A DNA stretch of 5,908 bases from Syntrophaceae bacterium UBA5764 (GTDB lineage Bacteria > Desulfobacterota > Syntrophia > Syntrophales > Smithellaceae): NCBI GenBank assembly GCA_002418825.1, contig DIEW01000039.1, positions 151 through 6,058 on the forward strand. Reading direction: 5' to 3'. The translations under genes were made by a program, and so were the position numbers. The stretch's first letter is position 1. The number at the start of each line of letters is the position of its first letter. Below, one piece after another: positions 1-5,348 of this stretch. The notes under the pieces were generated by a model. The model was not told the DNA's origin. It did not search any database and worked only from the letters and a program-made list of their open reading frames with translations.

Positions 1-20
1 AAATCCCGCTCTCTCCGCCA
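1..20 (+). tRNA. tRNA 3' end (partial), probably tRNA-Ser
   Basis: The first 20 bases read as the 3' part of a tRNA cut by the left edge. Bases 1-4 are the end of a T loop, 5-9 (CCCGC) the 3' strand of a T stem, 10-16 (TCTCTCC) the 3' strand of a 7-bp acceptor stem, 17 a discriminator G, and 18-20 an encoded CCA. A T-rich run follows at 21-30. The anticodon lies outside the window, so identity is inferred. A discriminator G and an acceptor strand of this kind fit tRNA-Ser, and a serine tRNA just before ffs-dnaX is a familiar arrangement in Deltaproteobacteria. The partial-tRNA call is fairly secure; the serine identity is less so. Confidence 0.72.
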
Positions 21-44
21 TTTTTATTTTCCGGATGTTTGAAA

Positions 45-58
45 ATCATTGTAATGAT
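45..58. repeat. palindrome overlapping the ffs promoter -35 region
   Basis: ATCATT at 45-50 and AATGAT at 53-58 are a perfect inverted repeat around a two-base centre. It covers the proposed -35 hexamer. The loop is too short for a good RNA hairpin and no T-run follows, so it is unlikely to be a terminator for the upstream tRNA. It could be a protein-binding site or a chance palindrome in AT-rich DNA. Confidence 0.3.
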
Positions 59-76
59 AAGTAATCACGGTATAAT
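49..76 (+). promoter_or_regulatory. candidate sigma-70 promoter upstream of ffs
   Basis: A perfect TATAAT -10 hexamer lies at 71-76, with TTGTAA (4 of 6 matches to TTGACA) at 49-54 and a 16-base spacer. Transcription would begin near 83, about 75 bases before the 5' end of the SRP RNA, so the leader would need processing. I saw no better promoter closer to the RNA. It could drive ffs and, because no terminator is visible after ffs, dnaX as well. The rest of 77-159 is AT-rich and shows no gene. Confidence 0.45.
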
Positions 77-159
77 CTTGCCATAACATAAAAAATAAAA
101 ATTGAGTTGATTCCTGCTGATTTATCAATTAAGAGTTTTGATGAGTTAATTTTTTAATA

Positions 160-256
160 TGGCCGGGTCCCGTGCAATGGAGGCTTGTAAACCCCGTCAG
201 GTCCGGAAGGAAGCAGCGGTAGCAAATCCCTTCATGTGTTGCGGCAAACCTGGCCA
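160..256 (+). ncRNA. ffs: signal recognition particle RNA, small bacterial (4.5S) type
   Basis: This is the RNA scaffold of the signal recognition particle. It binds Ffh and targets ribosomes making membrane proteins to FtsY at the membrane. The conserved domain IV hairpin is clear at about 196-222: a GGAA tetraloop at 205-208 closed by C204-G209 and C203-G210, followed by the AAGCAGC side of the internal loop. The rest folds into the expected rod. GGCCGGGT (161-168) pairs with ACCTGGCC (248-255), CCG and CAA around 169-177 pair with TTGCGG (239-244), and ATGGAGG (177-183) pairs with CCTTCAT (229-235). At about 97 nt it is the short form lacking an Alu domain. The exact ends are inferred from the terminal stem. 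No terminator is evident before dnaX, so it may be processed from a longer transcript. Confidence 0.95.
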
Positions 257-297
257 CCAGCTATCATGCGTAAGTTGAAATTTTTAAAGGAGCGTCC

Positions 298-1995
298 TTG
301 GAATATCTGGTTTTAGCCCGCAAATTCCGCCCGCAGTGTTTCGAAGAAGTCGTCGGACAGGAACATGTCGTCAAAACATTGAAAAACGCCATTAGTCAAG
401 GACGGGTGGCGCACGCGTTTTTGTTTGCCGGCCCCCGCGGTATCGGAAAAACTTCTGTCGCCCGCATTCTAGCCAAGTCACTCAATTGCGAAAAAGGACC
501 GACGCCAACTCCGTGCGGTGAATGCGCCAATTGTAAAGAAATCACCGATGGCCGCTCCCTAGATGTACGCGAAATTGACGGCGCCTCCAACCGCGGAATC
601 GATGAAATCCGTGAGCTACGGGAAAACGTCAAATTCGCTCCAGCCGCGTCCAAGTATAAAGTTTATATTATAGATGAAGTGCACATGCTGACGCGTGAGG
701 CTTTCAACGCCCTTCTGAAAACACTGGAAGAGCCGCCCGCGCATGTGATTTTTATTTTCGCCACGACAGAAAGTCATAAAGTACCGGCAACAATTATGTC
801 ACGTTGCCAGTGTTATGATTTCCGTAGAATCTCACTCAAAGAGATAATTGCGAATCTGGGAAAAATTGCGGCCGCCGAAGGAATTCAAATAAGCAAGAAC
901 GCCCTGGGCTGGATTGCCGAAGCGGGCGACGGAAGCATGCGCGACGCACAAAGTGTTTTTGATCAGGTTATTTCCTATGCGGGCAAGGAGATACAAGACG
1001 CCGATGTGGAAGAGAATTTGGGGCTTAAGGACAGAAAATATCTCTTTGCTCTTTCAGCCGCCGTCATAAAAAAGAATGCCGGAGCGTGTCTCAATATTCT
1101 GGAAGAGGCTTATCTGGCGGGTATAGATTTAAAACATTTTTATCAGCGGCTACTCAAGCATTTTCGTGATTTGCTTTTGGTTAAAATTGCCGGCGATGAC
1201 AGCGACACTTTTGATATTGCTTCCGAGCAAATTGAAAAACTGAAAAATCAGTGCGAAAATATCACGCGTGAAACATTGCAGCGTTATGTGGAGATTCTGA
1301 TCGCCGAGGAGGACGCTTTACGTCGTTCTCAGGAGGCGCGCGTGAAGCTGGAAACAATTGTCGTTAGAATGGCTTATTTGGAACCGATAATCCCCCTGGG
1401 AGAAATTATTTCCACCATCGAGTCAATCGAGCAAAGAATCGGAACGGATTTATCCGGGGCAGAGGGCGGTGAAACGGAACCGGTCCCAGGTGATAGGGAT
1501 GTACGGAACCGTCAGAATTCGGTCATGAAAAAAGAGAACGGCATTTTTTCAACTGCAGATTTTAACCATTTCACCGGCAATAGCTGTAGTGAAAGCTTGG
1601 AAAGCATCAGCAATCGGCTTAAGGTTTTTATTAAAAAAGAAAACCCGCTACTGGGAGCGAAAACTGATACGGCAGAGTTTATAGGCTATGAAAATGGTTG
1701 CCTGACGCTTGGTTTTCCCGCAAACTCCATATTTTATGAGGATATAAAAAGCAAGCACCAGAAAGACAAACTGGCAGAAATAATCCGAAAATTTTTTCAA
1801 AAAAATGTGGAAATTAAAATCACCTTGGTGGAAGTGGAAAAGTCAAACGCAAGCGGCAACAATGCACGTGGCAAGGCAAACACAATAAATGAAGTGAAAA
1901 GAGAGGCAATTAATCACCCGATTTTACAAAAGGTGATGGACGAGTTTTCAGGCGCCGAAATAAGAGAAATTAAAGCGCGAAATGACGCGGACTGA
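298..1995 (+). CDS. dnaX: DNA polymerase III subunit tau (gamma/tau), DnaX
   Basis: DnaX is the ATPase of the clamp loader. It opens and loads the beta sliding clamp and links polymerase cores in the replisome. The 565-aa protein has the family layout. The N-terminal AAA+ domain carries Walker A GPRGIGKTS at 45-53, a zinc site with Cys64, Cys73, Cys76 and Cys79, Walker B with DE at 126-127, a sensor 1 region FATTE at 154-158, the SRC arginine-finger motif at 168-170, and sensor 2 GSMRDA at 212-217. The collar domain ends near 365 (DALRRSQEARVKLE at about 339-352). A variable charged linker spans about 370-430, and a C-terminal domain with LTLGFPANSIF at about 469 follows. The TTG start at 298 is supported by AAAGGAG at 286-292, five bases upstream, and by the typical N-terminus EYLVLARKFRP. 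The linker contains a short direct repeat, and two poly-A tracts could allow frameshifting to a shorter form (see findings). Confidence 0.97.
   Translation: MEYLVLARKFRPQCFEEVVGQEHVVKTLKNAISQGRVAHAFLFAGPRGIGKTSVARILAKSLNCEKGPTPTPCGECANCKEITDGRSLDVREIDGASNRGIDEIRELRENVKFAPAASKYKVYIIDEVHMLTREAFNALLKTLEEPPAHVIFIFATTESHKVPATIMSRCQCYDFRRISLKEIIANLGKIAAAEGIQISKNALGWIAEAGDGSMRDAQSVFDQVISYAGKEIQDADVEENLGLKDRKYLFALSAAVIKKNAGACLNILEEAYLAGIDLKHFYQRLLKHFRDLLLVKIAGDDSDTFDIASEQIEKLKNQCENITRETLQRYVEILIAEEDALRRSQEARVKLETIVVRMAYLEPIIPLGEIISTIESIEQRIGTDLSGAEGGETEPVPGDRDVRNRQNSVMKKENGIFSTADFNHFTGNSCSESLESISNRLKVFIKKENPLLGAKTDTAEFIGYENGCLTLGFPANSIFYEDIKSKHQKDKLAEIIRKFFQKNVEIKITLVEVEKSNASGNNARGKANTINEVKREAINHPILQKVMDEFSGAEIREIKARNDAD
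1474..1513. repeat. short imperfect direct repeat inside the dnaX linker
   Basis: ACGGAACCGGTC at 1474-1485 recurs as ACGGAACC-GTC at 1503-1513, with one base fewer. The two copies lie 29 bases apart in different reading phases, so the similarity is at the DNA level and is not a peptide repeat. It falls in the poorly conserved linker between the collar and C-terminal domains, where an in-frame insertion would be tolerated. It could be part of a small dispersed repeat or a chance duplication. Confidence 0.4.
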
Positions 1996-2048
1996 GGTTC
2001 TCTGAACATTTAATTGATGATAAATATTATTCTCGGAGGAAGATAAAA

Positions 2049-2363
2049 GTGCAGAATTTTGGCAATATAATGAAACAGGCGAAAAAAATGCAGGAACAAA
2101 TGGGCAAGATACAGGAAGAGCTGGAAGCTAAAACCGTTGAAGCGCAGGCCGGCGGAGGAATGGTGCGGGTGGTCGTGAACGGTAAATTTAATGTCGTATC
2201 CATTAAAATAGAAAAGGAAGCGGTGAATCCTGAAGACGTGGAAATGCTCGAGGACCTGGTCGTGGCAGCGGTCAATGAAGGCGTGCGCAAAGCGCAGGAA
2301 ATGGCCTCACAGGAAATGGCAAAAATTACCGGAGGGTTGGGAATCCCCGGATTAAGTTTCTAG
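2049..2363 (+). CDS. ybaB: YbaB/EbfC family nucleoid-associated protein
   Basis: This is a 104-aa member of the YbaB/EbfC family, small dimeric DNA-binding proteins that associate with the nucleoid. Their exact role is not settled, but the gene is commonly linked to dnaX and recR. The sequence shows the family pattern: an N-terminal helix with FGNIMKQAKKMQEQMGKIQ (residues 4-22) that is likely to form a coiled coil, a Gly-rich GGGMVRVVVNGK turn leading into the beta-sheet core, a PEDVEMLEDLVVAAVNEGVRKAQE helix in the second half, and a Gly-rich tail GGLGIPGL. The start is GTG at 2049, chosen because GGAGGA lies at 2035-2040 with good spacing and because the N-terminus matches the family length. 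The gap after dnaX is 53 bases and the gap to recR is 10 bases, so ybaB and recR are almost certainly co-transcribed. Confidence 0.93.
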   Translation: MQNFGNIMKQAKKMQEQMGKIQEELEAKTVEAQAGGGMVRVVVNGKFNVVSIKIEKEAVNPEDVEMLEDLVVAAVNEGVRKAQEMASQEMAKITGGLGIPGLSF

Positions 2364-2373
2364 GGCGAATTTT

Positions 2374-2973
2374 ATGAAAGCGTATGCGCAACCGATCAAA
2401 AGACTGATTTCGGAGTTGAGCAAGCTTCCCGGCATCGGAGAGAAAACAGCCACAAGATTGGCCAATTATATTTTGCGGGCGACGGAAGATGACGTAAAGA
2501 AACTTTCCGAAAGCATTGTCGAAGTAAAAAGAAAAATTAAATTCTGCCGCGTTTGCCTGAATCTCACGGAAACGGAAATCTGTCATATTTGTCATGATAA
2601 AAACCGGGATCATGCGGTAATTTGCGTGGTGCAGGAACCGGACGCCATGGCGGCAATTGAAGAAAGTGGCTGCTTTAGCGGAACATACCATGTCTTGCAC
2701 GGAGCGCTGGCGCCGCTGGACGGTATCGGTCCGGAAAGCCTGCATCTTAACGAATTAATGAAACGCGTCGATAGCGGAACAATCAAGGAATTGATAATAG
2801 CGACAAATCCTGATGTTCACGGAGAGGCAACCGCCTTATTGATTATAAAAATGCTCAAAGGGAAAAATATAAAGATAACAAGGATTGCCACCGGCGTGCC
2901 GCTGGGCGGCGACCTTAAATATATCGATAAAATGACCATTTCCAAATCGCTGGAATTCAGGCGCGGCATGTAA
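2374..2973 (+). CDS. recR: recombination mediator protein RecR
   Basis: RecR acts with RecO (and RecF) to load RecA onto gapped, SSB-coated DNA. The 199-aa length is normal. Domains in order are a helix-hairpin-helix motif (LPGIGEKTATRLA, 18-30), a four-Cys zinc finger (Cys58, Cys61, Cys70, Cys73), and a Toprim domain that starts at VVQEP (85-89) and includes YHVLHGALAPLDGIGP (105-120) and ATNPDVHGEATA (143-154). The C-terminal segment TRIATGVPLGGDLKYID is typical of the family. One oddity is His149, where the usual family motif has Glu (VEGEATA); see findings. The ATG at 2374 follows the ybaB stop by 10 bases and has only a weak AGGG at 2362-2365, so translation is probably coupled to ybaB. 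The fumarase alpha gene begins four bases after its stop. Confidence 0.95.
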   Translation: MKAYAQPIKRLISELSKLPGIGEKTATRLANYILRATEDDVKKLSESIVEVKRKIKFCRVCLNLTETEICHICHDKNRDHAVICVVQEPDAMAAIEESGCFSGTYHVLHGALAPLDGIGPESLHLNELMKRVDSGTIKELIIATNPDVHGEATALLIIKMLKGKNIKITRIATGVPLGGDLKYIDKMTISKSLEFRRGM

Positions 2974-2977
2974 TTTT

Positions 2978-3829
2978 ATGGATAAGACGAGGAAAATAGA
3001 CAGCAAACTTATTACCGAAACAGTAAAAAAACTGTTTATCGAAGCCAACATAAATTTGGGCCAGGATGTGATTTGCTCCCTGCAGGATGCGCTCGCGCGG
3101 GAAGAATCTCCCCTGGGCAGGCAGGTGCTCGAAAAAATAATTGATAACGCGGAAATTGCCCGCCGCGAAAAAATGCCCATCTGTCAGGATACAGGTCTGG
3201 CGGTGCTGTTTATTGAAATCGGGCAGGATGTCCATATTATCGGCGGCGATTTGCGGGCGGCAATTGAAGAAGGAGTGCGCCAGGCCTACCAGGATGGTTT
3301 TTTGCGCAAATCCGTCTGTGATCCGTTGACCAGAAAAAATACACAGGATAACACGCCGGCGATAATCCACATTGATATTGTACCTGGCGACAGGCTAAAA
3401 ATAATTGCCATGCCCAAAGGCGGCGGCAGCGAAAATATGAGCGCGGCGCAAATGCTTACGCCGGCTGCGGGCAGCGAAGGTATTAAAAATTTTGTTGTTG
3501 AAAAAGTGAAACAAGCCGGCGCCAATCCCTGCCCTCCGATTATTGTCGGAGTCGGCATCGGCGGCTCACTGGAAGAAGCGTGTGTTTTAGCCAAAAAAGC
3601 TTTGCTACGCCCAGTGGGCGAAGCTAATAACAATGATGAGCACCTGGCACAAATGGAAAAAGAACTGCTCAACAGTATTAACAAACTGGGTATCGGCCCG
3701 GGGGGCTTAGGCGGAAGAATTTCCGCGCTGGCCGTGCATATTGAGATGTTGCCCTGCCATATTGCCTCTTTGCCCGTTGCGGTTAACATTCAATGTCATG
3801 TGGCACGGCATAAAGAAGAAATTATATAG
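2978..3829 (+). CDS. class I fumarate hydratase, alpha (N-terminal) subunit
   Basis: This is the larger subunit of a two-part, iron-sulfur-dependent hydro-lyase of the class I fumarase/L-tartrate dehydratase family. With the beta subunit encoded next, it would interconvert fumarate and malate in the cytoplasm. The 283-aa protein contains the family motifs PICQDTG (67-73), MPKGGGSENMS (145-155), GANPCPPIIVGVGIGG (181-196) and the C-terminal PVAVNIQCHVARH (266-278). By their spacing relative to known class I fumarases, Cys69, Cys185 and Cys273 are the likely ligands of the catalytic [4Fe-4S] cluster; this is inference from motifs. Fumarase is preferred over tartrate dehydratase because of the central-metabolism neighbours, but sequence alone does not exclude the latter. 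The ATG at 2978 lies four bases past the recR stop and has no clear Shine-Dalgarno, which suggests translational coupling. Confidence 0.9.
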   Translation: MDKTRKIDSKLITETVKKLFIEANINLGQDVICSLQDALAREESPLGRQVLEKIIDNAEIARREKMPICQDTGLAVLFIEIGQDVHIIGGDLRAAIEEGVRQAYQDGFLRKSVCDPLTRKNTQDNTPAIIHIDIVPGDRLKIIAMPKGGGSENMSAAQMLTPAAGSEGIKNFVVEKVKQAGANPCPPIIVGVGIGGSLEEACVLAKKALLRPVGEANNNDEHLAQMEKELLNSINKLGIGPGGLGGRISALAVHIEMLPCHIASLPVAVNIQCHVARHKEEII

Positions 3830-3838
3830 GATAGCGTT

Positions 3839-4414
3839 TTGAACAAAAAAGAAAAAGTGATGCGTCGACTAGAGATTCCATTAAAGACGGATATTATTTC
3901 CTCTCTGCAGGCGGGAGATATGGTGCTCATAAGCGGTGAGGTTTATACCGCGCGCGATGTCGCGCATCGCCGTCTTTATGAAGCGTTGCTCAAAGGCGAG
4001 AAACTGCCGATTGATTTAAAGGCAGCGGTAATATTTTACGCGGCGCCCGCGCCGACTCCGCCCGGAAAAATCATCGGCTCCATCGGCCCGACGACGAGTT
4101 ACCGGATGGATTTCTTCACGCCGAAATTAATCGAAAATGGTCTTAAAGGTATGATTGGCAAGGGCGGCCGGTCCGCGGAAATTGTTGCCGCGCTCAAAAA
4201 ATATGGCGCGGTTTATTTCGGCGCTATCGGCGGCATTGCTGCTCTTACCGCCTGCTGCGTAAAAAAAGTTGAATTGGTGGCCTACGAGGACCTTGGCCCG
4301 GAAGCGATAAGAAAATTAACTGTCATTGATTTTCCGGCAGTTGTCATCAATGACGCGCATGGTAATGATTTGTATTTGTCTGCCCAAAACAAGTGGCGTA
4401 TCCAGTCAATATAA
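3839..4414 (+). CDS. class I fumarate hydratase, beta (C-terminal) subunit
   Basis: This is the 191-aa partner of the preceding alpha subunit. In single-chain class I fumarases the two are fused; here they are separate genes nine bases apart. The family motifs are ISGEVYTARDVAHRRL (31-46), the PPGKIIGSIGPTTSYRMD block (74-91) with the substrate-binding GPTTSYRMD, MIGKGG (105-110), and YEDLGPEAIRKL (149-160). The chosen start is TTG at 3839, supported by AGGA at 3828-3831 seven bases upstream, overlapping the alpha stop. An ATG at 3860 (residue 8) also fits the family N-terminus but has only an A-rich stretch before it. The near-overlap implies balanced co-expression of the two subunits. Tartrate dehydratase beta is the main alternative identity. 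Confidence 0.9.
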   Translation: MNKKEKVMRRLEIPLKTDIISSLQAGDMVLISGEVYTARDVAHRRLYEALLKGEKLPIDLKAAVIFYAAPAPTPPGKIIGSIGPTTSYRMDFFTPKLIENGLKGMIGKGGRSAEIVAALKKYGAVYFGAIGGIAALTACCVKKVELVAYEDLGPEAIRKLTVIDFPAVVINDAHGNDLYLSAQNKWRIQSI

Positions 4415-4440
4415 TTATTCTATTAAAAATAAGAAAAAAG

Positions 4441-4469
4441 TTGACTGAAACAATGTTCTATATTATGAA
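4441..4469 (+). promoter_or_regulatory. candidate promoter of the porGDA operon
   Basis: TTGACT (5 of 6 matches to the -35 consensus) at 4441-4446 is followed, after a 17-base spacer, by TATGAA (4 of 6) at 4464-4469. Other -10-like strings (TATATT at 4459, TATTAT at 4461) are too close to the -35. The 96-base gap between the fumarase beta gene and porG is the longest between coding genes in the right half of the window. It contains no convincing GC-rich terminator, so some read-through from the fumarase genes is also possible. Confidence 0.4.
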
Positions 4470-4481
4470 TGACGGTCATTT
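4466..4481. promoter_or_regulatory. candidate palindromic operator upstream of porG
   Basis: AATGAC (4468-4473) and GTCATT (4475-4480) form a perfect inverted repeat around a single G, preceded by TG (4466-4467), giving TGAATGACGGTCATT. It overlaps the proposed -10 and the predicted transcription start, where a repressor would block initiation. Its form resembles operators bound by TetR-family regulators of acyl-CoA and fatty acid metabolism. Read as RNA, the loop would be too tight and the stem too AT-rich for a strong terminator, although Ts follow it. No regulator gene is present in the window. Confidence 0.4.
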
Positions 4482-4510
4482 TTGTAATAAAATCATGGAG
4501 ACGACGGTAA

Positions 4511-5059
4511 ATGATTGAAGTTAGATGGCACGGTAGGGGCGGCCAAGGTGCGGTAACATCGGTGGAATTGCTTGCTGTATCGGCAATTGCCGCAGGAAAG
4601 TATGCGCAGGGATTTCCCAGTTTTGGACCGGAAAGAAGAGGCGCGCCCGTTGCAGCGTTCACGCGAATAGATGATAAGAAAATTAATGTCCGTTCCGGTA
4701 TTTATGAACCAGATGTTGTATTAGTTCTTGATTCCAGTCTTATCGGCTTGGTCAACATACTCGAAGGTTTGAAGCCAAACGGTAAATTGATCGTGAACAC
4801 GCACAAATCGCCGGAACAAATTCGTAAAGAATTGAATTTCAGCGGAACGGTCGCTACTGTTGATGGTACGGGCATAGCGCGCAAGGAGATGGGTGTGCCT
4901 ATTGCCAACACCACGATGATCGGCGCTCTTTTGAAGGTCACGGGCGTTTTGGGGCTGGATGCACTTAAAGAAGCTGTGGAACATCGTTTCGGGCGTATCG
5001 CGCAGAAAAATCTCGTCGCAATGAAACGTGCCTACGACGAAATTCAAATCAGCAATTAA
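4511..5059 (+). CDS. porG: 2-oxoacid (probably pyruvate):ferredoxin oxidoreductase, gamma subunit
   Basis: This is the gamma subunit of a four-subunit ferredoxin-dependent 2-oxoacid oxidoreductase, which interconverts a 2-oxoacid plus CoA with acyl-CoA, CO2 and reduced ferredoxin. In the fused enzymes the corresponding domain contributes to CoA binding. The 182-aa length is normal. Motifs are WHGRGGQGAVT (6-16), FPSFGPERRGAPV (35-47), PDVVLVLD (67-74) and GVPIANTTMIGAL (128-140). GGAG at 4497-4500 lies ten bases before the ATG, slightly long but acceptable. The gene begins a tight cluster with porD and porA, which argues for the four-subunit enzyme. Substrate cannot be fixed from this subunit: pyruvate is most likely from the G-D-A order and the PorA sequence, with branched-chain or other 2-oxoacids as alternatives. 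Confidence 0.9.
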   Translation: MIEVRWHGRGGQGAVTSVELLAVSAIAAGKYAQGFPSFGPERRGAPVAAFTRIDDKKINVRSGIYEPDVVLVLDSSLIGLVNILEGLKPNGKLIVNTHKSPEQIRKELNFSGTVATVDGTGIARKEMGVPIANTTMIGALLKVTGVLGLDALKEAVEHRFGRIAQKNLVAMKRAYDEIQISN

Positions 5060-5068
5060 GAGGTAAAC

Positions 5069-5347
5069 ATGGCATTGAAAATATGGAAAGAACTTCCTAT
5101 AGGTTGTGTAGTATATGAACCGGGAAGCGCAAGTGAATATCACACCGGTAGCTGGCGGTCGCAGAGGCCTGTCTGGGATGATTCGAAATGCATCAAATGT
5201 GGCATTTGTTATGTATTTTGTCCGGAAGGATGTGTCCAGCAAACAGAAGAAGGCTTTTTCAAAGCGAATATGGATTACTGCAAGGGATGCGGTATCTGCG
5301 CGCATGAATGCTGGCCGAAAGCGATAGCTATGGTGGAGGAGGGATGA
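5069..5347 (+). CDS. porD: 2-oxoacid:ferredoxin oxidoreductase, delta subunit (2x[4Fe-4S] ferredoxin)
   Basis: This 92-aa ferredoxin-like subunit should carry electrons from the catalytic subunits to external ferredoxin. It has two complete CxxCxxCxxxCP-type sets, Cys41/44/47/51 and Cys71/74/77/81, each predicted to bind a [4Fe-4S] cluster. The second set ends in Cys-Trp-Pro. The roughly 35-residue extension before the first cluster (with YEPGSASEYHTGSWRSQRP, 16-34) is characteristic of PorD and separates it from free ferredoxins. An additional Cys55 is not part of either canonical set. AAGAGG at 5058-5063 overlaps the porG stop and gives a good ribosome-binding site for the ATG at 5069. It is separated from porG by nine bases and from porA by one base, so the three are read as one operon. 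Confidence 0.93.
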   Translation: MALKIWKELPIGCVVYEPGSASEYHTGSWRSQRPVWDDSKCIKCGICYVFCPEGCVQQTEEGFFKANMDYCKGCGICAHECWPKAIAMVEEG

Positions 5348-5348
5348 G

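Noticed and set aside
2002..2030. Possible promoter before ybaB (TATTAT at 2025-2030)
   Set aside because: The matching -35 position (CTGAAC) has only about three of six consensus bases. AT-rich DNA gives such matches by chance.
2326..2745. Minus-strand open frame of 139 codons over recR
   Set aside because: It is antisense to recR, has no ribosome-binding site or recognisable domain, and crosses the ybaB-recR junction.
3286..3789. Minus-strand open frame of 167 codons inside the fumarase alpha gene
   Set aside because: It is a shadow of a gene with clear conserved motifs. Its Ser/Pro-rich composition is typical of antisense reading.
3951..3966. GCGCGA-TG-TCGCGC inverted repeat in the fumarase beta gene
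   Set aside because: It encodes the conserved ARDVAHRR motif, so the symmetry is explained by coding constraint and GC-rich codons.
4415..4440. Possible terminator after fumarase beta
   Set aside because: The only pairing is between A/T-only segments (TTATT with AATAA), too weak for an intrinsic terminator.
4495..4518. Seven-codon upstream frame (ATG at 4495, TGA at 4516) overlapping the porG start
   Set aside because: It has no ribosome-binding site of its own and its GGAG is better explained as the porG site. No attenuator structure was seen.
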